Below, piece by piece: positions 29,136 through 36,932 of a stretch of DNA of 64,000 nucleotides (positions within the stretch are counted from its first letter, which is position 1; each line of letters starts with the position of its first letter). The notes beneath the pieces are model-generated. The model had not been told where the DNA came from and made no database searches. It worked only from the letters and a program-made list of their open reading frames with translations. This DNA comes from Pseudomonas sp. Irchel 3E20 (GTDB taxonomy: Bacteria > Pseudomonadota > Gammaproteobacteria > Pseudomonadales > Pseudomonadaceae). Location of the stretch: the NCBI RefSeq assembly GCF_900187645.1, contig NZ_FYEE01000003.1, forward strand, positions 246,552 to 310,551. The letters run 5' to 3'. The translations under genes were made by a program, and so were the position numbers.

Positions 29136-29175
29136 CGATCTTGAGGGCGCCATCGCTGGCAAGCCAGCTCCCACC
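29111..29175. repeat. REP pair overlapping the end of the Pr6Pr gene
   Basis: GTGGGCGCGAGCTCGCCCGC with GATAG is followed by the inverted variant GCCATCGCTGGCAAGCCAGC. The first core supplies the stop codon of the upstream gene. Confidence 0.7.
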
Positions 29176-29196
29176 TGAACCCCATGCCAGCCTGCT

Positions 29197-29973
29197 TCAC
29201 TCATCCAGCGTGCTATCCAACCGCCAGTAGCCGACAGCCTTGACGTACTGCTCGTCGAGCCCGTGTTCGTCGAGCAGCACCCGGCGCAGTTGCCGCGACA
29301 GCTTGGTTTCGGTGGCGATCCAGGCGTACAGCGAGCCTGCGGGGATGGTCAGTTGGCGCACCGTCTCCAGCAAATTCTGTTCGCCGCGTATCACCCAGGT
29401 CACCTCGACCTGCGCCGGGCTTGGCAGCGCTTGGCGCTCGGCGGCGTTGGCGATCTCGATCACCGCGTGCACCCGGCGCTGGCCCGTGAGCCCTTCGAGG
29501 CGGCGGGCGATGGCGGGCAGGGCGGTTTCGTCGCCGATCAGCAGGTAGCTGTCGAAAATGTCCGGCACCACCATCGAACCCCGTGGCCCGGCGATGTACA
29601 GCGCCTGGCCGACGCGGGCCTGCTCGGCCCAGGTCGAGGCAGGGCCGTCGCCGTGGAGCACGAAATCGATATCCAGCTCGAGGCTGTCCGGGTCATAGCG
29701 GCGTGGCGTGTAGTCGCGCATGGCGGGCATCGGGCCGCCGTCTTTGGCGCCGATCACCAGGGTTTTCATGGCTTCGTGTTCGGCCGCGGTCTGGGGGAAC
29801 AGCAGCTTGACGTGGTCGTCCGTGCCGACGCTGACAAACCCGGCCAACTCCGGCCCGCCGAGGGTGATGCGGCGCATGCGTGGCGTCAGGTCGGTGATGC
29901 GCAGCACCTCCAGGTGCCGGCGCACGATGGGATGGCTGACGCGGTGGATGCGCTGTTGATTCACTTCATTCAT
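29197..29973 (-). CDS. Siderophore-interacting protein (YqjH/ViuB-like ferric reductase)
   Basis: A 258-residue cytosolic flavoprotein. The FAD-binding barrel has RMRRITLGG and the flavin motif MRDYTPRRYD near residue 85. The C-terminal SIP domain has LIGDETALPAIARRLE and the typical ending ExKLSRQLRR...GYWR. These enzymes reduce ferric siderophores with NAD(P)H to release iron. The start at 29973 follows CAGGAG and overlaps the stop of the PadR gene by eight bases (ATGAATGA), so translation is coupled. E. coli yqjH is the likely functional counterpart. Confidence 0.9.
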   Translation of the reverse strand: MNEVNQQRIHRVSHPIVRRHLEVLRITDLTPRMRRITLGGPELAGFVSVGTDDHVKLLFPQTAAEHEAMKTLVIGAKDGGPMPAMRDYTPRRYDPDSLELDIDFVLHGDGPASTWAEQARVGQALYIAGPRGSMVVPDIFDSYLLIGDETALPAIARRLEGLTGQRRVHAVIEIANAAERQALPSPAQVEVTWVIRGEQNLLETVRQLTIPAGSLYAWIATETKLSRQLRRVLLDEHGLDEQYVKAVGYWRLDSTLDE

Positions 29974-30532
29974 GGGGCTGCTCCTGTTGGGGCTGGACGG
30001 CGGGGCCGTCGACAATGGCTTTGGCGGTGTTGTTGAGCAGGTCGCGCACCCGCAGGATTTCTGCCGGGCTCCAGCGCCCGTGGTGCAACTGCAAGGCGTG
30101 GCGCAGGTTATGCACCGCCTCGTGGATTTCGGCCGGGCGGTCGTGGCCGCGCAGCGAGCGTTTGCTGACGTCGATGCGCATGTACACGCCGCTCAGAGCG
30201 ATGGCCTGGTCCTGCAACGACAGGCGTCCGGCGTCGGTCACGCTGTAGCGCTTTTTCCCACCTTCGGCGTCGCCACTTATCAGTTCGCTTTCTTCCAGGA
30301 ACGTCAGGGTCGGGTAGATCACGCCGGGGCTGGGGCTGTAGGCGCCGTCGAACATGCCTTCGATCTGGCGGATCAAGTCGTACCCGTGGCAGGGCTGCTC
30401 GGCGATCAATGCCAGCAGCAGCAATTTCAGGTCGCCGGGGGCGAATACTCGAGGCCCACGGCCGCCGCGTTCGCGGCCGGGGCGTTTTTCGAAGCCGTCA
30501 CGGCCGTCGTGGCGGGGATGCTGCTCGCTCAT
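29966..30532 (-). CDS. PadR-family repressor, YqjI/NfeR-like
   Basis: The 188-residue regulator has a polar N-terminal tail rich in His, Arg and Gly (SEQHPRHDGRDG) and a PadR winged helix at about 30-110 (LLLLALIAEQPCHGYDLI, SPGVIYPTLTFLEE). A C-terminal dimerisation helix follows. The pairing with a siderophore-interacting reductase and the sequence pattern match E. coli YqjI, a nickel-responsive repressor of yqjH. The tail here has far fewer His residues, so metal sensing may differ. A palindrome at 30554-30575 is the likely autoregulatory operator. Confidence 0.87.
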   Translation of the reverse strand: MSEQHPRHDGRDGFEKRPGRERGGRGPRVFAPGDLKLLLLALIAEQPCHGYDLIRQIEGMFDGAYSPSPGVIYPTLTFLEESELISGDAEGGKKRYSVTDAGRLSLQDQAIALSGVYMRIDVSKRSLRGHDRPAEIHEAVHNLRHALQLHHGRWSPAEILRVRDLLNNTAKAIVDGPAVQPQQEQPHE

Positions 30533-30553
30533 TTTGTCGTTCTCTATGCAGGT

Positions 30554-30575
30554 TTAGATACAACTTAAGATATAT
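30554..30575. promoter_or_regulatory. Candidate operator for the PadR/YqjI-like repressor
   Basis: AGATACAAC and GATATATCT form an imperfect inverted repeat around TTAA. The centre lies about 33 bases upstream of the PadR start, in an AT-rich spot that would overlap its promoter. Confidence 0.6.
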
Positions 30576-30585
30576 CTTTAGGCAC

Positions 30586-31098
30586 ATGCAAGAAGAAAAA
30601 ACCATCGCCACCGGCTCACGGCCCCACCGGCCAGGCAAAAAGGCTCCGAGTCGAAACCCGCCGGTGTGTATGTTTTTTGACCCGACAGAAGGCGGATTCT
30701 TGGCTATGTTTTTTATGACAGTTAAATGAATTCCAGACTATTGGCCGGGTGTAAATGCCGAGGTTGCCTGGCAAGTAGTACTTGTCTTACAGTTAACCTC
30801 AATCTGTGTGGTTAGTTGTTTTTTATAGTGTGTAGTCGGTCTCTTACAGCCAATAAGTTGATTTTAATAAAAGCCCGGTTATTTCTTTCCACTCCTCTTG
30901 TTATATGGCTACACATTTAACTGAGGTGTCTTACTTAATTTTGTTGCGAATTGGCCGATCATGCCCCGGCACTTGAGGCGGTCACGAAACTTTCGTGGCC
31001 CAAGTTCAGGCGTCTAGTTGGTTTGGCGGAAACTTGGGTTTCCGGTCTTCTGCTGAATCGAAAACACACTTTTAATGGTCCACACAGGTATTCAAACG
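30586..31098. other. About 500 bp AT-rich gene-free region before the pilus operon
   Basis: No convincing gene is present. Base composition drops clearly compared with the flanks (stretches such as GTTGTTTTTTATAGTGTG and GATTTTAATAAAAGC). This space should hold the promoter and regulatory sites of the pilus operon; several -10-like hexamers occur, but none with a persuasive -35 partner. A 47-codon frame from 30586 lacks supporting features. Confidence 0.5.
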
Positions 31099-31584
31099 AT
31101 GCTCAAGAAAATGGCAGTCATGGTTGTTCTGGGGCTCGCGTCGTCGAGCGTTTTTGCAGCAGGCGAGGCAACCAGCATCATCAACATCTCCGCCACCATC
31201 CCGACCAAGCAGTTCCACGTGCTGCCCAACGACCCGAACTGGGGCCGTAACGAGGTGATGAACTACAACCCGGTAACCGGCCTGTTGAGCAGCCTGCGCC
31301 AGGTGTACAACGTGAAAAACACCGATGGTTCCGTGCATGCCTACATCGAGGGCGGCCCGGCTGCACTGACTAACGGCTCCTCTTCCATCGCCCTGACCAC
31401 CACCTTCAACGGCAAGACCCTGACCGGCGCCCCCCAGGAAGTGGTTGACGATGCCGCCTCCACACCGGGTACCCAGGCCGACATGGTGATCGTCGCGGCC
31501 AAGCCTGCCGATACCCAAGCCGGTGAGTTCACGGCCAATAATATGACCGTGGTGTTTGATAACGTGCCGCGTGTTACGCCGTAA
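31099..31584 (+). CDS. CS1-type fimbrial major pilin
   Basis: A 161-residue exported subunit: signal peptide MLKKMAVMVVLGLASSSVFA, then an Ig-like pilin of the alpha (CS1/CFA-I) class. The N-terminal strand ISATIPTKQFHVLPNDPNW and the following MNYNPVTGLLSSLRQVYNVK match the second pilin of the operon, and there are no cysteines, as usual for this class. The ATG at 31099 is preferred over 31075 because it begins the signal peptide directly and has AGG upstream. It is the first gene of a five-gene chaperone-usher operon. Confidence 0.88.
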   Translation: MLKKMAVMVVLGLASSSVFAAGEATSIINISATIPTKQFHVLPNDPNWGRNEVMNYNPVTGLLSSLRQVYNVKNTDGSVHAYIEGGPAALTNGSSSIALTTTFNGKTLTGAPQEVVDDAASTPGTQADMVIVAAKPADTQAGEFTANNMTVVFDNVPRVTP

Positions 31585-31623
31585 CTAAGCATGCACGGTA
31601 TTTCATAACAAGAAGCCGTATCT

Positions 31624-31655
31624 CCGGCCGTTCGGTAGTTTTATCGCTCGGCCGG
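31624..31655 (+). terminator. Hairpin between major pilin and usher genes
   Basis: CCGGCC at 31624-31629 pairs with GGCCGG at 31650-31655 around a 20-base loop. No long T run follows, so partial termination or 3' stabilisation of the pilin mRNA is more likely than full termination. Confidence 0.4.
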
Positions 31656-31695
31656 GACTTCCCTGTTGATTGTCTGCAGTCAGAGTATTTTGTTC

Positions 31696-34242
31696 ATGTT
31701 CCCGATGACATCTATCGCGGCCGCGCTTGTCCTGTTTTTAACCTCGGTCATGACAATTTGCGTTGCGGCCGAGGGCACCACGCCACGCAGTTTATTGAAC
31801 CAGGCCAAAGGCCTTCCATCGGACTTTGAAGAACACTTTTTCGATGTACCCCTGGCCGTGCGCGTAGAGCGCGACCAGCAACTCGTCGGCGAAGCCATGG
31901 TGGTGTTGTCCCGCGATGATCGGTTGACCCTGATTAACTTTACCGACCATGACAACAGCCCCGTCACTGCCGACGAACGCGACCGTTGGGCCGCGTACCT
32001 GAAGCAGGGCGTGGCCCTGGGCGGCTGCGCCACGGGGTGTATTGAGCAATTGGTAGCGGTGCACTACAACCTCGAAGAATCTCTGGTGTCGCTGCTCACC
32101 GAAAACGTCGAGCGCGATGCCGACGAACCTGATTACCACAGCCAGCCCAGCGAAGGCAGCCAAGGGCTGATGCTGACCCAGCAACTGAACCTCAATGGCG
32201 GCCAGGGCCAAGACCTGGGCGGGCGCCTGGGCCTGGAGGCTAACGCCAGCCTGGGCAACTGGACCCAGTCGATGAACATGCAGTTGTCTCGCCTGGGCGG
32301 GCCGGACGACAGCACGCTGTACCACGCGGTGTACTCGCTCTACGGCCAGCGCGAACTGGATGGCCACTTCCTGCGCCTGGGCTACTTCACCCCCAACGCC
32401 GAAGGCCTGACGCGCCAGTTGCGCTCGTTCGGTGCCAGCCCCGACACCGCGTTGGGCGTGATGTACGGCAGTTCCGACACCCTGGCTATCAACAATCCCA
32501 AGCCCAGCGTGTACCCCATCTACGTCACCGCCAACCGCCAGGGTTCGGTGGAGATCTACCGCAACGGCTTGCTGGTCAATACCCAAGCCGTGGCCGCCGG
32601 GTTGCAGAGCCTGGACACCCGGCCACTGCCTGGCGGCATCTATGAAGTGGAAGTGCGCTTGATCGAGGATGGTCTGGTCACCAGCACCACCCAGGAGTTG
32701 GTGTACAAGCCCAGCAACTGGCGTAACCACGACGAGCGCTGGCGCTACAACCTGTTTGCCGGGCGCGAAACCAAACTGCTGAGCAACTGGGACGAGCAAT
32801 CGAGCGGCGCAATGACCGCCGGTGCAGCCGTCAATTACTTGCTGCACCCGCGGTTGATCGTCGGCCTCTCCGGGCGCCAGGTGCGCGATCACCTGCAACT
32901 GGGCACCTCGTTGGACTGGAGCCTGGCCAACGCGGTCAATCTCTACGCCAACCTGTATCAGACCCAGGAGTACGGCACCGGCGCCGACCTGAACCTGCTG
33001 TACCACTACGGCAGCGGCAGTGTCGCGTTCAACCACACCCGCAGTTGGCTCGATACCCGCAATACCTACGAGATCCTGCCCGACGGCACGCGTATCCGCC
33101 ATCGCAGCGACTTTGTCGGCCAGACCAGCAATTCATCGCTGTCGCTCAACCATCGCCTGGACCGCAGCAACTCCCTCAATGCACGCCTGTCCCACAGCCA
33201 GGGCAACACCCAGGGCACTGGCTTGGACGTGGGTTGGATGCAGCGTGCCCGTTGGCTGGGCAGTGACGGTTATTGGCGCCTGTCGTTGTTTGACCGCCCG
33301 GGCAGCCTGAGCAGTGGCAGCCAGCGTAACCGTGGCTTCGACCTGACCTTCAACCTGGCCCTGGGAGGGCCCAGTGACCACCGGCACTGGGCCGCCAGCC
33401 TGGGCTCGCGCACCTCCCGCGAAGGCGAGCGCGACCACAACGCCGCGGTGAGCTACCGCCGTGACCTGCAAAACCATGTGCTGCAAAGCGTCTCCGCTAC
33501 TGCCAGCGCCGACACCTACGGCGTGGGGCTGTCCGGCATGGCCAGTTTCGATACGCGGCAACTCAACGGTGACGGCTTTGTGCAGCGCTCTTCGTTCAAT
33601 GGCGACCTCACCGGTGGCCTGAACCTGAGCAATACCCTGGCCGTGGGCGGCGGGGCGATGGCCTTGACCAGCCTGCCCCAGGGCCAGGGCGCGGGGATGA
33701 TTGTGGACGTGGAGTCGGATGTCGACGACGTCGTTATCCGCGCCGATGACCAGGGCGGTGGGAGCACGCGCTTGCGTACGGGGCGCAATTTCATCCCTAT
33801 CACCGCGTACCGCAACAGCTCATTGAGCTTCGACTTCGAAGGCAATCACGCCCCGGCGGCGACGATTCAACCGGCCCGCTCCAACTATCACCTGAACCGG
33901 GGCGCGGTGGACTACCGCAAGGTCAGCGTGATGAAAACCGTGACCATCCTTGGCCGGCTGCTGGACGCCGAAGGTCGCCCCCTGCGCGGCTACCACGTCA
34001 TCAACCACGCCAGCCGCGGCGTGAGTGAGGTGGACGGGTTCTTCTCCATGGAAATGAATGCCAATTCGCCGACCTTGGAAGTGCGCTCGGGGGAAAACGT
34101 GATGTGTCAGTTCCGTCTCGATCCGGCCAACGCGAGCGCCGAGAGCGACGTGTTGATGATCGGTGACTTGCGCTGCACCCCAGACACCCTGGCCACGCCA
34201 GGCAGCAACGCCGGCGACGCCACCCACGCCGGCATTTTTTAA
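31696..34242 (+). CDS. Outer-membrane fimbrial usher (CS1/CFA-I class, TcfC-like)
   Basis: About 848 residues from ATG 31696 (a TTG at 31666 is possible). After the signal peptide comes a periplasmic N-terminal region with the pair LGGCATGC. A 24-strand-type barrel follows (LDGHFLRLGYFTPNAEG, QGSVEIYRNGLLV, PLPGGIYEVEVRLIEDG), with a plug-like insertion, and then C-terminal domains (ITAYRNSSLSFDFEGNHAP; GYHVINHASRGVSEVDGFF; two late cysteines). The usher secretes and orders pilin-chaperone complexes through the outer membrane. It lies between the pilin and chaperone genes, all in one operon. Confidence 0.88.
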   Translation: MFPMTSIAAALVLFLTSVMTICVAAEGTTPRSLLNQAKGLPSDFEEHFFDVPLAVRVERDQQLVGEAMVVLSRDDRLTLINFTDHDNSPVTADERDRWAAYLKQGVALGGCATGCIEQLVAVHYNLEESLVSLLTENVERDADEPDYHSQPSEGSQGLMLTQQLNLNGGQGQDLGGRLGLEANASLGNWTQSMNMQLSRLGGPDDSTLYHAVYSLYGQRELDGHFLRLGYFTPNAEGLTRQLRSFGASPDTALGVMYGSSDTLAINNPKPSVYPIYVTANRQGSVEIYRNGLLVNTQAVAAGLQSLDTRPLPGGIYEVEVRLIEDGLVTSTTQELVYKPSNWRNHDERWRYNLFAGRETKLLSNWDEQSSGAMTAGAAVNYLLHPRLIVGLSGRQVRDHLQLGTSLDWSLANAVNLYANLYQTQEYGTGADLNLLYHYGSGSVAFNHTRSWLDTRNTYEILPDGTRIRHRSDFVGQTSNSSLSLNHRLDRSNSLNARLSHSQGNTQGTGLDVGWMQRARWLGSDGYWRLSLFDRPGSLSSGSQRNRGFDLTFNLALGGPSDHRHWAASLGSRTSREGERDHNAAVSYRRDLQNHVLQSVSATASADTYGVGLSGMASFDTRQLNGDGFVQRSSFNGDLTGGLNLSNTLAVGGGAMALTSLPQGQGAGMIVDVESDVDDVVIRADDQGGGSTRLRTGRNFIPITAYRNSSLSFDFEGNHAPAATIQPARSNYHLNRGAVDYRKVSVMKTVTILGRLLDAEGRPLRGYHVINHASRGVSEVDGFFSMEMNANSPTLEVRSGENVMCQFRLDPANASAESDVLMIGDLRCTPDTLATPGSNAGDATHAGIF

Positions 34243-34270
34243 CGCTATTGAAGAGTGAGGTTGGAACTGG

Positions 34271-35023
34271 ATGAAAAAGCTATTGGGCCTGAAAAGCATG
34301 CTTTTGCTGGGCATTCTCGCGTGCGCCCCGGCGTTGCAGGCCGGGCCGCAAATTAACGTCGGTGTGGTCTACGACTACCTCGACGGCGATAAAGGCACGT
34401 ACCTCAAACGGGTGTTCAACGGCGGCGACAGCACGGCATTCGTGCGCATCAGCATCATGGAAATCTTCTACGACGAGCAGGGCAACATCAGCGAGCAGCC
34501 CCTGAAAGACCGGGGCGACAGCAGCAAGGATGGCCTGATCGCCAGCCCCGCGCGGCTGATTGTGCCGGCCAATGGCATGCAAAGTACCCGTTTGCTGTTT
34601 TTGGGCGACCGTAGCCGCGAGCGTTACTTTCGCGTGCGTTTTGTACCGGTAATGCCCGAGAAGGAAGACGAGTTCGCCGTCTCCGAACAAGAGCGCGCCG
34701 AGTACAAGGAAAAGTTGACCGCCGGGGTCAATGTATTGGCCGGGTACGGCACGGTGTTTTTTGTGCGGCCCAACGATACGAAGTTCAACAGTGTGATCGA
34801 CAACAGCGCGCAACAGTACCGCATCCGTAATAACGGCAATACCGTTGTTGTGGTCGATGAGTTCAAGGACTGTGCGATCAACAGTGAAACCGACTGCGCG
34901 CCGACCCTTAAACACCACATCATGGCGGGGCATGCCTTCGAGTTTAATAAACAACCGGGGCGCCATTATTTATTCACCCTGGTCGAGGGCGCCAAACAAA
35001 CCAAGATGGATATCCGAGGTTAA
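34271..35023 (+). CDS. Periplasmic pilus chaperone (CS1/alpha class)
   Basis: A 250-residue exported protein with signal peptide ending APALQA near residue 25. Two Ig-like domains are recognisable: the N-terminal one with SPARLIVPANGMQSTRLLFLG and FRVRFVPVMP, the strand and loop that cap pilins by donor-strand complementation, and a C-terminal one with two cysteines (DCAINSETDC). It holds pilins assembly-competent in the periplasm and delivers them to the usher. GGAAC precedes the ATG. It is 28 bases downstream of the usher gene. Confidence 0.88.
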   Translation: MKKLLGLKSMLLLGILACAPALQAGPQINVGVVYDYLDGDKGTYLKRVFNGGDSTAFVRISIMEIFYDEQGNISEQPLKDRGDSSKDGLIASPARLIVPANGMQSTRLLFLGDRSRERYFRVRFVPVMPEKEDEFAVSEQERAEYKEKLTAGVNVLAGYGTVFFVRPNDTKFNSVIDNSAQQYRIRNNGNTVVVVDEFKDCAINSETDCAPTLKHHIMAGHAFEFNKQPGRHYLFTLVEGAKQTKMDIRG

Positions 35024-35062
35024 GTGGCGTGTTGAATCTATTGATAAGTATCAGGTGGTGCC

Positions 35063-35569
35063 ATGACCGATAAGCTGCGTTGGGCAATTGCACTGGGTAG
35101 CCTGCTGTTGGGCGGCCCCACGGGCTGGGCTCAAGAGCGCGTAGAACATACCTTTGAGGTGTCGGTGAGCATCCCCACGCCCAGTTTTTATGTAATTCCC
35201 GCCGATCCCAATTGGATTCACCGTGAACAACAATTGGCCTGGAACCCGGTGACGTCGCAGTTGGCAGGCTTGCGTAAATCTTTTGACGTGCGTCACGACG
35301 CCGGTGCCATCGAGGCCAAGTTAGACAGCCCAGCTTATTTGTCGACGGGCGTGGCCGATGCGCAGGTCATTCCCTTGACCGTCATGTTCAATAACGTGCA
35401 ACTCACTCATTTGGGGCCGGTTGAAGTGGTTTCCCAAGTTGAAGCAGCCGCCGGTAAACGGGTGTTGCTGGACATCACTGCGCAACCGCTGACAGAGGCC
35501 GGTTATAGGCCGGGAAGTTACTACGGCAGTGTCAATATCATGTTTAACGCGGTGGTGCCCACGCCATGA
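35063..35569 (+). CDS. Second CS1-type pilin (minor subunit)
   Basis: A 168-residue exported subunit with a signal peptide ending GWAQ near 24. It is related to the major pilin: SIPTPSFYVIPADPNW and WNPVTSQLAGLRKSFDVR align with the matching segments there. The overall sequence has diverged, so it is a paralogue, not a recent copy. It could be a minor shaft subunit or an alternative major subunit. Its stop overlaps the adhesin start (ATGA). Confidence 0.83.
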   Translation: MTDKLRWAIALGSLLLGGPTGWAQERVEHTFEVSVSIPTPSFYVIPADPNWIHREQQLAWNPVTSQLAGLRKSFDVRHDAGAIEAKLDSPAYLSTGVADAQVIPLTVMFNNVQLTHLGPVEVVSQVEAAAGKRVLLDITAQPLTEAGYRPGSYYGSVNIMFNAVVPTP

Positions 35570-36810
35570 AGTTTTGGATTAAGAAAGTTCTGCTTGCCCC
35601 TTTAGTGGGTCTATCCGGCGTTTTGTTCATGGCCGCGGCCGGGGCCGCGACCCAGCGAATCGATGCGGTGTTTCAGCCCAGCCCCAGTCATCCGATGCGC
35701 AATGAGTTCGTCAACACCACTCCCAATTCGGGTTATTGCGCGATCTATCCGGGGGTGTGCCAGTCGTTTGGCATGTTCAGCATTCGCCTGCCTATTCGCT
35801 TCACCAGCAGCCGGGCGATCGAGGCTAACCACGCCAACGAACGCGATGGCGCCATGTTCAAGGTGCCCGCTAACTGGCGGGAGCTGACCGTGACCCATGC
35901 GGCCACGGGGGAAGTGCAAACACTCAAGTTGCGCATTCACGGCTTGGGTTCAACTTATCGGTTCAACCAACCGGTCAACGAGTTGGTGGAGAACACCCCT
36001 GGCAATGGCCACTACCTGTTGTGGGGGGGCGCCAGTTGGGTGTACCCACCGCCCGCCTGCTTGTACAGCGGGTTGGCTGCATACACGGCGTATACCTACA
36101 TGTTTTTCTGGCGTACACCCGCCGAGGCGGTGTGCGCCAAGCGCGCCAGCTATCGCATCCCTTTCATGACCTATGACTACCTGGACATGGCCTATCAGCT
36201 CCAGACCCCCGACCCGTTGAAGATGCTCTCCGGTATGTACACCGGCAGCCTGACCTACACCTTGGGGCCCAATCAGGACTTCGACATGGGGGATGTGATG
36301 ATTCCCGATGACGGCGCCCTGACCCTGAACTTCGTGCTGGCGGTGCAGCACACCCTCAAAGTCGATATCCCACCGGGTGGCAACAAAGTCGACTTGGTGC
36401 CCCTGGGTGGTTGGCAGGGGTGGCTCAATAGCGGGCGCAAGCCTGCGCGGTTGTTCCGCGACCAGACCTTCGTCATTTCCACCACCTCGCGCTTCAAGAT
36501 GCAGATGCAGTGCCAGTACCCGGTGGGCGATACCTGTGGCTTGCAAGACCGCTTGGGCAACCAGGTGCCGCTGCATGTGCAAGTGAGCTTGCCCAATGGT
36601 TTGGTGGGGAGCAGTGGAGAAGCCGTGACGCGTCGGCCGCTGCTACTCAGCGGGGCAGGCACCGAGCTGTTGCAACCGTCCCGCTATGTGGATTTCAAGC
36701 CCGGTACCTTGCATTTCGAGATTCGCCAGGCAGATGTGGAGCAGATGCTCACGCGGGAGGCGGGTACCTACAAGGGTAACGTCACGGTGGTCTGGGATTC
36801 GCAGATCTGA
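35566..36810 (+). CDS. CfaE/CblD-family pilus tip adhesin
   Basis: A 414-residue exported protein (signal peptide ending AAAGAA near 28). It has a two-domain layout: an N-terminal adhesin domain of about 200 residues with several cysteines (YCAIYPGVCQSFG; PPACLY; AVCAKRASY) and a C-terminal pilin domain (LADVEQMLTREAGTYKGN-like end) that joins the shaft. CfaE/CooD/CblD proteins initiate pilus assembly and bind surface glycans. The last-gene position and the translational coupling to the minor pilin are typical. The receptor is unknown. Confidence 0.83.
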   Translation: MKFWIKKVLLAPLVGLSGVLFMAAAGAATQRIDAVFQPSPSHPMRNEFVNTTPNSGYCAIYPGVCQSFGMFSIRLPIRFTSSRAIEANHANERDGAMFKVPANWRELTVTHAATGEVQTLKLRIHGLGSTYRFNQPVNELVENTPGNGHYLLWGGASWVYPPPACLYSGLAAYTAYTYMFFWRTPAEAVCAKRASYRIPFMTYDYLDMAYQLQTPDPLKMLSGMYTGSLTYTLGPNQDFDMGDVMIPDDGALTLNFVLAVQHTLKVDIPPGGNKVDLVPLGGWQGWLNSGRKPARLFRDQTFVISTTSRFKMQMQCQYPVGDTCGLQDRLGNQVPLHVQVSLPNGLVGSSGEAVTRRPLLLSGAGTELLQPSRYVDFKPGTLHFEIRQADVEQMLTREAGTYKGNVTVVWDSQI

Positions 36811-36866
36811 GCTGGCCGGGGCGGCCACTTTTGTGGTGGCGCAAATCGGTATGGGAGGTTGCTGTT

Positions 36867-36894
36867 TGTGGGGGCGGGCAGGCCCGCCCCCACA
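36867..36894. repeat. Perfect 13-bp-arm palindrome (REP family)
   Basis: TGTGGGGGCGGGC and GCCCGCCCCCACA flank AG in the convergent spacer between the adhesin gene and the first NEL gene. It could act as a bidirectional 3' end structure. Confidence 0.75.
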
Positions 36895-36932
36895 GCTCTA
36901 ACTCCATCCCCAGCCACGGGGCAGCGGTGGGT

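Noticed and set aside
30586..30729. Possible 47-residue small gene in the spacer before the pilus operon
   Set aside because: Only a weak AGG lies before the ATG and the composition is not protein-like; no family resemblance was noticed.
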